A stretch of DNA of 64,000 bases, from assembly GCF_008254045.1 (NCBI RefSeq), contig NZ_CP042425.1, positions 4,030,001 through 4,094,000 on the forward strand, in the 5' to 3' direction. Below, in pieces: positions 34,173 to 43,032 of this stretch. The first letter of the stretch is position 1. The number at the start of each line of letters is the position of its first letter. The position numbers were made by a program, and so were the translations under genes. The notes beneath the pieces are model-generated. The model saw nothing but the letters and a program-made list of their open reading frames with translations. It was not told the origin of the DNA and searched no databases. Source of the stretch: Limnoglobus roseus (GTDB lineage: Bacteria > Planctomycetota > Planctomycetia > Gemmatales > Gemmataceae).

Positions 34173-34742
34173 ATGAGCACCCACCTCGCCGAGCCTGCCG
34201 TGCAACCGACCCCCGATTACGACGAGCTGTACGCACTGCTCCCGGACGCCGACGGTATCCCCGCCGCGGGGCCGGTCGGGCCACTCGACATGCCATCGCC
34301 GTACCGCTCGCTGCTCGTCCACAACCACCACATGACGGTGACGGTCGAGCAGTTCTACGGTGATCGCGTGAACGTGCGGGTGTTGGAGACGCGGGTCGAC
34401 GGCGACGACTATTCGCGGAAGATTCTGCTCACGCTAGCCGGGTCGGGGAAGGTTGTGCAGTTCGGGATCGTGCGGATCGACTTGGCCCAACTCGCGCCGC
34501 TCGTCCGCGAGCAGATCGTCGCGGGCCAAACGCCGCTCGGCCGCGTGCTGATACAGAACGACGTTCTGCGGCAGGTTCGGCCGACGGGTTTCGTGAAGGT
34601 CACGCCGAACGCCGCGATGCGGGAGTGGTTCCACGCGGCCGGTGATGAGGCCCTTTACGGCCGCCTCGGCGTGATCGACACCGACGGCCGTCCGGCCATC
34701 GAAGTGCTGGAGATTCTGGCCCCCATCGTCGAGCTTACGTAG
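34173..34742 (+). CDS. Chorismate-lyase (UbiC/DUF98)-like protein
   Basis: 189 aa from MSTHLAEPAVQPTPDYDELY (an ATG at 34155 is an alternative). The core SLLVHNHHMTVTVEQFYGDR, then YSRKILLTLAGSGKVVQFGI and AGQTPLGRVLIQND, follows the UbiC-type barrel (Arg-containing strand, then T-PLGR). UbiC releases 4-hydroxybenzoate from chorismate, the head group for prenylated quinones. Standing 51 bp after a polyprenyl synthetase makes that role attractive but unproven. Its end overlaps the convergent helicase-associated gene by 8 bp. Confidence 0.65.
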   Translation: MSTHLAEPAVQPTPDYDELYALLPDADGIPAAGPVGPLDMPSPYRSLLVHNHHMTVTVEQFYGDRVNVRVLETRVDGDDYSRKILLTLAGSGKVVQFGIVRIDLAQLAPLVREQIVAGQTPLGRVLIQNDVLRQVRPTGFVKVTPNAAMREWFHAAGDEALYGRLGVIDTDGRPAIEVLEILAPIVELT

Positions 34743-36861
34743 GCTGCGAATCTTTCAACTGCACCCCGATTTCCGCCAACACTTCCCGCAGGCGAGTCAG
34801 GTTTTCTTCCTCGATCATCACCACGGTCGGGCCAAGGCGGTCCAGAATTAGCCCGCAGGTCTCCGGCCACTGCACAATTCCGTCCGCGATTTCGACCGAC
34901 GACAACCGCACGATTCGGCACGTCTCCGTGACCGGCGACGATACCGTCGGCCCCGTGACGAACAGTCGGCCGGCGGGAGTGAGCGGATTACCCGTGCGGG
35001 ACACGAACCAGCGGTCCAACTCGTCGAGCGATTGCCCTTGCTCAGTGGCCTGACGAAGCGTTCGCGGCGTGAGGCGGAACTGGCGCGGGCCGTTGCCAGT
35101 GACGGGCAGCGGTTCCGCGAGGCGGGCGATCTCCGCTTCCAGCAGCAGGTCGGCTTGCACCGGGTCCACGGCGATCGTCAGCCCGTCGTCGGCGATGGTG
35201 AGGCACTTGACCGGCTTTGCGTCGTACTCGCGGTTGCCGATCAGCCGCAGGGCCTTGAATTCCGGCTCGCGACCGTCGGCGGTCAGGCCGATGAGGTCCG
35301 TTAACTTGATGGCGACGAGGCCGCGCGATAGGGCCAGGTCGAGGTCGGCCGGCGTGGTGAATTCGACGAGCGTGGCCGTCGGGTAGACGGTGATTCGCTC
35401 CCGCTTGTCGGCCCACCGGCGGAGCAGGTCGGCCACGTTGTTCGGGACCGGCCGCATCGCGTGGCGGTCGAGTGTCTGCTTGATGCCCGCGAGCGTCAGC
35501 CCGGATTCGAGGCCGTGGTACGTCTCCTCGGCGTTCAGTTCCAGCGTACAGGCCGGGCCGATCTGCTTCCACGCGGCGAACCGCGATAGTTCCGCGATCA
35601 GCGGCGGCGTCAGCCCTTGGCGGTAGACCAGCACCTCCGCGTTCGGCTGCACCATGAGCGTCTGCGGGAAGGCCGCCGGCGGTTGTGGCTCCGGCTCGCC
35701 ACAAAACAGGTAACGGCCGAAGTCCGACAGGCGGAACGTCCGCGGCTCGCCCGCCTGCACCTCCACGACCCGTAGCGGTACTGCGACGGTCAGCAAGAGG
35801 GCCTCGACCCAGCCCGCCCCTTGCGTTTTGGCCGCCTCCCGCGAGAGGGCCGACGGGAACGACGGGTGGCGGTCCCAGAGCGGGGCGGCGAGGTCGGCGG
35901 CCGTCTTCCCCTTGCCCGGCGTGAGGGCCATCTGGTCGAAGAGGATCAGGGCCGCCGTCGCCGTCGGTGACAGTGCGGTGTCACTCGGCGCGTAGCCCTT
36001 GAGCGGGTCCCACGTCTCGACCTGGAAGAACGCGGCGAACAGGTGGGTGAGGAGCGCCCACAGGCCGGCCGGCCACGAACCGAGGACGGCGTCGGCGTGG
36101 TATTCCATCTCGATCGGGCGGAACATGCCGGCGGCGGCGGCCCACTCGAACGCGAGAACGCCGGGGTCGGCGACCTTTTCGGGCACGTCGATCAGTGGGG
36201 CGGCGAGCAGGTCGTCGGCTTGCAGGCGGGTCAGGTCACGCTTGAACAGCAGTTTCGCCTGCGTCATCTTCACCGGCAGTTGCCGCGTCCGTTGCCAGAC
36301 TGCCGCGAGGCGAAGGGGCCAGTCGAGGCCGTCACCGCCGGCCGTCGGGGTCGGGGCGGCGCGAGCCTTTTTGCGGTCCTCTCCGGTGCCGATTTCTCGC
36401 GAGCGGGCGGCCACGGCCGGGTGGACGAATACGCTCGCGGCCAGCATTCCGGCCCCGCCGAACCACGCGGTGAAGTCCGTGATCGGCGCGTTTCCGGGCG
36501 TCTGTGTTGGGAAGATCAGCCCGGCTTCCAGCAGCGATTGCAGCGGCGCGAAGCCGTCCGCGTGGCCCGCGGCGGCCGAGAGGGTGATGAGTTGCCCGAC
36601 GTTCCAGATGGGTTGGCGGCTGAGGCCGACCAGTCGGAGTAGGGTTTGCGGCCCCTCCGGCAGTTCGCGGATGCGGCGGTCGATAACCGGGGCGTTCGTC
36701 TGCGTGGCGGCGGCCTTGTCGGCCAGGTCTTCGACCGTCTGCCCGATCTTGGGCTGAACGAGTCGTGCCGACACGGCGCGGGACAGGGGTTCGGCGTAGC
36801 GGTCCAGGGTTTCACGGACGCGCTCGGTCCAGGTCGTATAGTCCGCGATCGGTGGAGGCAT
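34735..36861 (-). CDS. XPB-associated helicase N-terminal-like protein
   Basis: 708 aa, soluble. The C-terminal region (AMRPVPNNVADLLRRWADKR, TATLVEFTTPADLDLALSRG) matches the helicase-associated domain found in XPB/Ssl2 N-termini and in the actinobacterial partner of XPB (Rv0862c-type). The middle is rich in Leu/Ala helices. It has no Walker motif of its own. It lies 9 nt after the 80-aa gene and belongs to a three-gene operon with the XPB helicase, so it probably assists it in DNA repair or remodelling. Confidence 0.78.
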   Translation of the reverse strand: MPPPIADYTTWTERVRETLDRYAEPLSRAVSARLVQPKIGQTVEDLADKAAATQTNAPVIDRRIRELPEGPQTLLRLVGLSRQPIWNVGQLITLSAAAGHADGFAPLQSLLEAGLIFPTQTPGNAPITDFTAWFGGAGMLAASVFVHPAVAARSREIGTGEDRKKARAAPTPTAGGDGLDWPLRLAAVWQRTRQLPVKMTQAKLLFKRDLTRLQADDLLAAPLIDVPEKVADPGVLAFEWAAAAGMFRPIEMEYHADAVLGSWPAGLWALLTHLFAAFFQVETWDPLKGYAPSDTALSPTATAALILFDQMALTPGKGKTAADLAAPLWDRHPSFPSALSREAAKTQGAGWVEALLLTVAVPLRVVEVQAGEPRTFRLSDFGRYLFCGEPEPQPPAAFPQTLMVQPNAEVLVYRQGLTPPLIAELSRFAAWKQIGPACTLELNAEETYHGLESGLTLAGIKQTLDRHAMRPVPNNVADLLRRWADKRERITVYPTATLVEFTTPADLDLALSRGLVAIKLTDLIGLTADGREPEFKALRLIGNREYDAKPVKCLTIADDGLTIAVDPVQADLLLEAEIARLAEPLPVTGNGPRQFRLTPRTLRQATEQGQSLDELDRWFVSRTGNPLTPAGRLFVTGPTVSSPVTETCRIVRLSSVEIADGIVQWPETCGLILDRLGPTVVMIEEENLTRLREVLAEIGVQLKDSQPT

Positions 36862-36870
36862 TCTGTCGTT

Positions 36871-37113
36871 CTACGACTCCGTCCGGTTAACGACTTGGGG
36901 GGTATGGCCCATCTTGCGAAGTTCGTCCAGAACCGCCTCGACCCGCCCCGGCCGGATGAGCAGCACGCGGTCGGACAGTCGGCCCACGACGTCGCCCGCC
37001 AACTTCTTGCGGGCGAGCAGTTCCTGGGCGAGCACCGCGTCCTCCGTCATCACGAAGCAAACGCGGCGGTGCAACTTCGCGGCCAGGCGTGGCGAGGGGG
37101 CGGTGTCGTTCAC
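36871..37113 (-). CDS. Small protein of the XPB operon
   Basis: 80 aa: KLHRRVCFVMTEDAVLAQEL and GRVEAVLDELRKMGHTPQVV. Mixed alpha/beta, no signal or membrane segment. The start codon is GTG at 37113, overlapping the stop of the helicase gene as GTGA, so translation is coupled. No family is recognised; the tight position suggests an accessory to the helicase. Confidence 0.72.
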   Translation of the reverse strand: MNDTAPSPRLAAKLHRRVCFVMTEDAVLAQELLARKKLAGDVVGRLSDRVLLIRPGRVEAVLDELRKMGHTPQVVNRTES

Positions 37114-38984
37114 GTCGTCTCCACGGGGGGCGGGGCGGGCAGGAAGCGGCGCTCGTCGAGGATTTCGTAGCTGTAGCCCTGCTCAGTCAGGAACATCTGT
37201 CGGTGCTGTGCGAAGTCGAGTTCCTTCGTGTCGCGGGTGATGACCGTGTAGAAGTGGGCGTCGCTGCCGTCGCCCTTCGGCCGGAGCACGCGGCCGAGTC
37301 GTTGCGCCTCTTCCTGCCGACTGCCGAACGTGCCGGAAATCTGGATCAGCACGTTCGCGTCCGGCAGGTCGATGGCGAAGTTGCCGACCTTCGAGAGCAC
37401 AAGGTGCCGGACCTCGCCGCGGCGGAACTGGTTGTACAGCAGTTCGCGCTCGGCGTTCGGTGTCGAACCGGTGATGAGCGGTAGGTCGAACCGCTTGCTG
37501 ATGTTCTTCAACTGCGACAGGTACTGGCCGATCACGATAACCCGCTGGTCGGCGTACTGTTCGAGCAACTTCGCGACGATCTCGTCCTTCAGCGGGTTCT
37601 CGCTCGCCAGGCGGTACTTCTGCCGCCACTCGGCGACGGCGTATTCCATCCGCGCCTTGTCGTCCGGCAGGCCGACGCGAATCTCGGAACAGGACGCCGA
37701 CGCGATCCAGCCCTTCGTTTCGAGTTCCCGCCACGGCACGTCGTACTTCTTCGGCCCGATCAGGGTGAACACGTCCCCTTCTCGCTGGTCCTCGCGAATC
37801 AGGGTGGCCGTCAGCCCGAGGCGGCGGCGGGCCTGAATCTGGGCCGTCACGCGGAAGACCGGGGCGGGCAGCAGGTGGACTTCGTCATAAATGATGAGCC
37901 CCCAGTCCCGCTGCTCGAAGAGTTTAAAGTGTGGGTAATCCTCCGGCGACCCCGGCCCGCGACGGCTGGTTTCCTCTTCTTCCATCTCCTCTTCGACGAT
38001 GTCCGCCGCTTCGTCGTCGGGCAGTTCCTCGTCGTCGTTCCCGCCCTTTTTCTTCCGCTTCTTGCCGGGGCGATAGGTGATGATCTGGTAGGTCGCGACC
38101 GTGACGTTGCCGATCTCCTTCAGTTCGCCGGTGTACTCCTTCACGTCTTCGGCCGTTAGCGTGGACTTGTCGATGATTTCGCGAATCCACTGCTTCACGG
38201 CCGTCACGCTCGTCGTCAGCACGAGCGTGGACTTCTGCAACAGGGCCATCGCGCACACGCCGACGATGGTCTTGCCGGCACCGCACGGCAGCACGATCAC
38301 GCCGGACCCGCCGCGAACGTCGCCGCCGGCGTGGAAGACGGCGGCCGCGTCCTTCTGGTAGTCGCGCACGTGGAACGGCAGGCCGGTCGTGGCGACTTCC
38401 CGCAATTGCACCGGCAGGTCGGCCCCTTCGGTGTACCCGGCCAAGTCCTCTGCCGGGTAGCCGACCGCGATCAGACCTTGTTTCAAGACGCCGCGGTGCC
38501 GGGGCTGGATGGCGAAACTCAGCCCGTCGAGCCGTTCGCCGAGGTACTCTTGCAGCTTCTTTTGCCGCGACAGTTCTTCCAACAGCGGCTTGTCACGGCA
38601 GACGAGCCGCATCAGGGTGTCGTCCACGCGCTCCAGTTTCACGCGGCCGTAGCGGCTGACCGTCTCGGTGATGTCGGCCGGGATGTTCGCGGGGATCGGG
38701 AACTTCGTGTACATCGCCAGGACGCCGAGCATGTCCTCGGCCGTGATGCCGGCGGCGGCCGCGTTCCAGAGCGACAGGTTGCTGACGCGGTACGTGTGGA
38801 TGTGCTCCGGGCTTTTCTCCAACTCGGCGAACGGGGCCAGGGCGTCGCGGGCGGCGGCGTACTTCGGGTTGTCGACTTCAACGAGGATCGAGCGGTCCGA
38901 CTGCACGATGAACGGGTTGGTCGGGTCAAAGCTCGGGGCGGCGGGCGGCGGCGAACTGGCGGGCTTCGTCGATGGTGAGGGCAT
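37110..38984 (-). CDS. XPB/ERCC3-type superfamily 2 DNA helicase
   Basis: 624 aa. An N-terminal damage-recognition-like region (about 25-190) is followed by motor domain 1: FHVRDYQKDAAAVFH, Walker A VLPCGAGKTIVG, Walker B LIIYDEVHLLPAPVF and motif III GLTATLIRED. The RED signature in TLIREDQREG and the IGPKKYDVPW thumb region are XPB hallmarks. Motor domain 2 has VIVIGQYLSQL and EEAQRLGRVLRPKGDG. An acidic, Lys-rich insert (KKRKKKGGNDDEELPDDEAA, about 325-355) is unusual. First gene of the operon with the 80-aa and 708-aa genes. Confidence 0.93.
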   Translation of the reverse strand: MPSPSTKPASSPPPAAPSFDPTNPFIVQSDRSILVEVDNPKYAAARDALAPFAELEKSPEHIHTYRVSNLSLWNAAAAGITAEDMLGVLAMYTKFPIPANIPADITETVSRYGRVKLERVDDTLMRLVCRDKPLLEELSRQKKLQEYLGERLDGLSFAIQPRHRGVLKQGLIAVGYPAEDLAGYTEGADLPVQLREVATTGLPFHVRDYQKDAAAVFHAGGDVRGGSGVIVLPCGAGKTIVGVCAMALLQKSTLVLTTSVTAVKQWIREIIDKSTLTAEDVKEYTGELKEIGNVTVATYQIITYRPGKKRKKKGGNDDEELPDDEAADIVEEEMEEEETSRRGPGSPEDYPHFKLFEQRDWGLIIYDEVHLLPAPVFRVTAQIQARRRLGLTATLIREDQREGDVFTLIGPKKYDVPWRELETKGWIASASCSEIRVGLPDDKARMEYAVAEWRQKYRLASENPLKDEIVAKLLEQYADQRVIVIGQYLSQLKNISKRFDLPLITGSTPNAERELLYNQFRRGEVRHLVLSKVGNFAIDLPDANVLIQISGTFGSRQEEAQRLGRVLRPKGDGSDAHFYTVITRDTKELDFAQHRQMFLTEQGYSYEILDERRFLPAPPPVETT

Positions 38985-39150
38985 GGCGCGTCCGAGCAGG
39001 GTGCGGGAGTCCAGAATGAGTTATCGTAGTGGGCCGACGCCGTGCCGGACAAGCCGAACGGGGAAAGTGTGGTCGATCGGTCGCGGTCACGGCCGACCTA
39101 CATGCCCGGCCGTTCGAACCTATATTGATCCGACCCACCGGAGGCGGAAG

Positions 39151-40314
39151 ATGGCCGGAGTTTGGAACCCCGTGGAAACGCGGCGGAAGTTCGGGCTGTA
39201 CTTGAGTGCGGCCGAGCGGGCGAAGGTCGAGGCGAACATGGCCCCGCTGGCGCGGGTGGACCAATTTTTCGACGCCGACGCGGTCTTTGAAGGAGGCGGC
39301 GTCCTCGGCATCGCGTTCCTCGGGGCGGTCCGGCTGTGCTCGGAAGTTGGCATCCGCTGGCACGGCGTCGCCGGCACGTCGGCCGGGGCGATCACCGCCA
39401 GCCTGCTGGCCGCCGACCTGAACATCGACCAACTCGAGCAGATTCTCGCGCACCTCGACTTCATGACTTTCCTGTCGAAGAAGACGAGCCGAATGATCTT
39501 CAACGGCGACCCGAGCGACGACCTCGATCACCCGATCCTGCTGCTGACGAATCTGGCCATGACCGGCACGCTGGGGCAGTATTCGTCGGAGCCGTTCAAG
39601 GTGTGGCTCGACGAGGTGCTGAAGTGGGCCGGCAAGCAAAGCTTCGGCGAGATGTGGGACAAGAGTGCTCTGGCGAACGACCGACAGCTAAAGATCGTCG
39701 TCTCCGACGTGACCCGCGGCGAGATGAAAGTGCTGCCGGACGACCTGGAACCGGCCCGCGGAACGCCGGCCCGCGCGGCGGAGGGGGCGACGAGTACGGT
39801 GCAAGCCGGGAAGGTCGAGTACCGGCCGCCGCTGACGCCCAAACAGCGGGCGTTCAGCGTGGCGGAAGCCGTGCGGCTGTCGATGAGCATTCCGTTCTTC
39901 TTCGAACCCGGCACCCTCGAAAGTAGCCGAATCGTGGACGGCGGCATCCTCAGCAACTTCCCGCTGTGGATCTACGACGACGACACGCCGAACAAGAAGC
40001 CCGAGTGGCCGACGTTCGGCTTCCGCCTCGTGGACAAGGCCGACGCCCTGCCGCTGCCGATCGAAAAGGCCACGGACCTCCTGTCGTCGATGTTGAAGAC
40101 GATGATGCTGGCCGGCGACCGCCGCTACCTGAGTCAGCGACACCAGGGGCGCGTCATCGACCTGGACCTGACCGGGCTGAACATCTCCGCCACGCAGTTC
40201 GGCCTGACGGCCGACCAGAAGGACCAACTGTACACCCGCGGTTACCTCTCGGCGAAGGACTTCTTCACGAACCGCTGGAGTTGGAAGAACCACCTGACCC
40301 TTCGCGGGTTCTGA
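39151..40314 (+). CDS. Patatin-like phospholipase
   Basis: 387 aa; ATG 39151 has GGAGG 7 nt upstream. Catalytic features: oxyanion loop FEGGGVLGIAFLGAVR, nucleophile elbow VAGTSAGAITASL (GTSAG), and the catalytic Asp in RIVDGGILSNFPLWIY (DGG). No signal peptide, so it is cytosolic or membrane-peripheral. The family hydrolyses acyl esters of phospholipids or neutral lipids. It is followed by the PQQ-propeller gene 79 bp later. Confidence 0.92.
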   Translation: MAGVWNPVETRRKFGLYLSAAERAKVEANMAPLARVDQFFDADAVFEGGGVLGIAFLGAVRLCSEVGIRWHGVAGTSAGAITASLLAADLNIDQLEQILAHLDFMTFLSKKTSRMIFNGDPSDDLDHPILLLTNLAMTGTLGQYSSEPFKVWLDEVLKWAGKQSFGEMWDKSALANDRQLKIVVSDVTRGEMKVLPDDLEPARGTPARAAEGATSTVQAGKVEYRPPLTPKQRAFSVAEAVRLSMSIPFFFEPGTLESSRIVDGGILSNFPLWIYDDDTPNKKPEWPTFGFRLVDKADALPLPIEKATDLLSSMLKTMMLAGDRRYLSQRHQGRVIDLDLTGLNISATQFGLTADQKDQLYTRGYLSAKDFFTNRWSWKNHLTLRGF

Positions 40315-40393
40315 TGGTAGAATGTCGCCACCACACGCCGCCACCGTTTTGAGAGACAACTCCCGCCCCGGTTCACTTTCCCCTGGAACGAGT

Positions 40394-41656
40394 ATGCGAA
40401 CCCTGCTTTCCACCCTGATCGTGCTCGGGAGCGCCCTGGTCGCGAGCGCCGAGAACTGGCCGCAGTGGCGTGGCCCGAAGAACGACGGCCACAGTTCCGA
40501 AACGGGCCTGCCGGTCAAGTGGGACGAGAAGAACAGCGTCGTATGGAAGATTCGCCTGCCCGGTCCTGGGGCTTCGACGCCGTGCATCTGGGGGGAGAGC
40601 ATCTTCCTAACGACGCAGGAAGGGACCGACATTGTGGTCCACTGCATTACCACCGACGGCAAGGCGAAGTGGAGCAAGAAGCTCGGCACGAGCAAGGGGA
40701 AGCCGTACCGCAACGACGAGGGGAACGACGCCTCCGCGTCGTGCAGCACCGACGGCAAACTTGTCTTCGCGTTCGTCGGGTCGGGTGAGGTCGCGGCCTA
40801 CGATTTCGAAGGCAACAAGGTCTGGGACCTTGACTCGCAGAAGAAGTACGGCGAGTTCAACATTCAATTCGGCGTTCACCAGACGCCGGTGCTTTACAAG
40901 GGCCGGCTGTACCTGTCGCTGTTGCACCGCAAGGCGCAGTTGCTCGTCGCCCTCGACGCAGCGACCGGCAAGGAAATCTGGCAGCACAAGCGGCAGAGCG
41001 ACGGCCGCGGCGAGTCGCCGGACGTGTACGCCTCGCCGTTCATCTGGGAGAAGGGCGACCAGGCGCTGCTCATTTCGCACGGCAACGACTACTGCACCGC
41101 CCACAAGTTGGACAACGGCGACGAGGTCTGGCGGGTCGGCGATCTGAACCCGAAGGCCAAGTACAACAATAACTGGCGAGCGGTTTCGTCGCCGCTGGTG
41201 ACGCCCGACCTGATCGTGGTGCCGTCGTGCAAGAACGGCGTGACCGTCGGCATCGACCCGGCGAAGGCGAAGGGCCTCATCGTGCCGGGCAGCCCGGCCG
41301 AACTGTGGCGACTGCCGAAGAACACTCCCGACGTGCCGTCGCCGTTGCTCGTGGACGACCTTCTGTACATTCAGGGCGAGGGCGGTGTGCTGTACTGCTA
41401 CGAGGCGAAGACCGGCAAGGCCGTCTACAGTGAGAAGGTCACGAACATGCGTCACCGGGCCAACCCGGTGTACGCCGACGGCAAGATCTACCTTCTGGGC
41501 CGGGATCAATCGACCGTGGTGGTGAAGCCGGGCCGCGAGTTCGAGGTGCTGGCGACGAACAAACTGCCCGACAACTTCGCGGCGTCACCGGCCGTGTCCG
41601 GCGGGCGGGTTTACCTCCGCGGCTTCGAGAATCTCTGGGCGATCGGGGCGAAGTAA
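40394..41656 (+). CDS. Exported PQQ-type beta-propeller protein
   Basis: 420 aa with a Sec signal (MRTLLSTLIVLGSALVASAE). NWPQWRGPKNDGHSSETGLP is the planctomycete start of such propellers. Repeats of the AxDxxTGKxxW type follow (LVALDAATGKEIWQHKR, YCYEAKTGKAVYSEK). BamB-like fold, periplasmic. Many planctomycete members lack evidence of PQQ binding, so a structural or binding role is as likely as a dehydrogenase role. Confidence 0.88.
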   Translation: MRTLLSTLIVLGSALVASAENWPQWRGPKNDGHSSETGLPVKWDEKNSVVWKIRLPGPGASTPCIWGESIFLTTQEGTDIVVHCITTDGKAKWSKKLGTSKGKPYRNDEGNDASASCSTDGKLVFAFVGSGEVAAYDFEGNKVWDLDSQKKYGEFNIQFGVHQTPVLYKGRLYLSLLHRKAQLLVALDAATGKEIWQHKRQSDGRGESPDVYASPFIWEKGDQALLISHGNDYCTAHKLDNGDEVWRVGDLNPKAKYNNNWRAVSSPLVTPDLIVVPSCKNGVTVGIDPAKAKGLIVPGSPAELWRLPKNTPDVPSPLLVDDLLYIQGEGGVLYCYEAKTGKAVYSEKVTNMRHRANPVYADGKIYLLGRDQSTVVVKPGREFEVLATNKLPDNFAASPAVSGGRVYLRGFENLWAIGAK

Positions 41657-41691
41657 CCTCGCTTTCCCGTGACGGCCGCTAGACTATCCTC

Positions 41692-43032
41692 ATGCCACGG
41701 GAGTACCTCTCGCAACTCGCCCCGACTCCGACGGATGAGGATTGGGACTTAGCGGCCGAGTCCATTGCGGTGAAAATCCGCTGGTTCGGCTTGATCGTCG
41801 GGGCCGTCCTCGCCAACTTCGGCTCACCGACCGCAGATCCGCGACCGTTGAACTTGATCCTGCTCCTCGGCCTCGGGTTCACGCTCCTCGACACGTTCTT
41901 CTTCACGCGCCGGCGGGTTGTCCTCCGCGACCACCCGCTCGTGATCTCGGTGCTTGAGAGCTTCTTCATCGGCCTGCTCTGCTACTTTCAGGGCGGCCTC
42001 GAAAGCCCGTTCCGTTACTACTACCTGCTCTCGCTCGTCTGCTGTGCCATCCGGTTCTCGCCGCGGACGACGTTCATCACCTGTGGGCTCGACTGCCTCA
42101 GCTACCTGGTCCTCTACGCGATGCAACCCGCCGCGGACCGCGAGCCGCAGTTGGTGCTACCGCTGATGGTGCTGCTCGTCTGGATCGCGTGGGCGACGAG
42201 CGCACTGGCGAAGCTCTTGAAGCGGGCCGGCGAACAACTCCGGCTCTTGAACGGGGAGTTGCGCGAGAACAAAAATCAATTGGAGACGCGCATCGCCGAG
42301 CGGACGCGGGAACTCGAAGAGACGCAGGCTCAGGTGTTGCACCAGGAGAAGATGGCCGCGTTCGGCCTCCTCGCCGCCGGCATCGCGCACGAGGTCGGCA
42401 ACCCCCTCACGTCGATCAGTTCGCTGGTGCAGGTACTCGAACAGCGTGACCTGGACGAGTACACGCGGAACAAGCTCGGGCAGGTCGGCGGGCAACTCGC
42501 GCGGATTCAGACGATCCTCCGGGAACTCGTTAACTTCAGCCGCCCGGCCAGCACACAGCGGGTGAACGCCTCGATCCGCGACATCGTCGACGAGGCTCTG
42601 GGGATCGCGAAGTTCTACAAGGGCGGCAAAAACCGCGTCCTCGCCGCCGAGGTGCCGGACGGTCTGCCGCTGGTTCCCGGCGTGCACGACCAACTCGTGC
42701 AGATCGTCTTCAACCTCGTCCTCAACGCCATCGACGCGACGGGGAAGGGCGGCCGCATTACCGTCTCCGCCCGCACCGAGGGGCTGACGGTCGTGCTCCG
42801 GGTGGCCGACGACGGGGCGGGCATCGCCGCCGACGTGCGGCCGAAGTTGTTCCGACCGTATTTCACCACCAAGAAGCACGGCACCGGCCTCGGCCTGTTC
42901 GTGATCCGCAAGATCGTCGAGGAGCACGGCGGCCGCGTGACGTTCGAGGACCGATCCGGTCAAGGAGCGACGTTTCTTGTGGAATTGCCGACCGTCCAAC
43001 CGGTCGCCGTCCGCCCTGCCGAGGTCGCGTGA
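41692..43032 (+). CDS. Membrane sensor histidine kinase
   Basis: 446 aa. Residues about 25-180 hold about five to six membrane helices (FGLIVGAVLANFGSP, LILLLGLGFTLLDTFFF, QLVLPLMVLLVWIAWATSAL). A coiled coil follows (RIAERTRELEETQAQVLHQE). The HisKA box is FGLLAAGIAHEVGNPLTSIS, and the ATPase has VLNAIDATGKGG, VADDGAGIAADVRPKLF and GTGLGLFVIRKIVEEHGG. Its stop overlaps the start of the NtrC-type gene (ATGA), so the two are a cognate pair. Confidence 0.93.
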   Translation: MPREYLSQLAPTPTDEDWDLAAESIAVKIRWFGLIVGAVLANFGSPTADPRPLNLILLLGLGFTLLDTFFFTRRRVVLRDHPLVISVLESFFIGLLCYFQGGLESPFRYYYLLSLVCCAIRFSPRTTFITCGLDCLSYLVLYAMQPAADREPQLVLPLMVLLVWIAWATSALAKLLKRAGEQLRLLNGELRENKNQLETRIAERTRELEETQAQVLHQEKMAAFGLLAAGIAHEVGNPLTSISSLVQVLEQRDLDEYTRNKLGQVGGQLARIQTILRELVNFSRPASTQRVNASIRDIVDEALGIAKFYKGGKNRVLAAEVPDGLPLVPGVHDQLVQIVFNLVLNAIDATGKGGRITVSARTEGLTVVLRVADDGAGIAADVRPKLFRPYFTTKKHGTGLGLFVIRKIVEEHGGRVTFEDRSGQGATFLVELPTVQPVAVRPAEVA

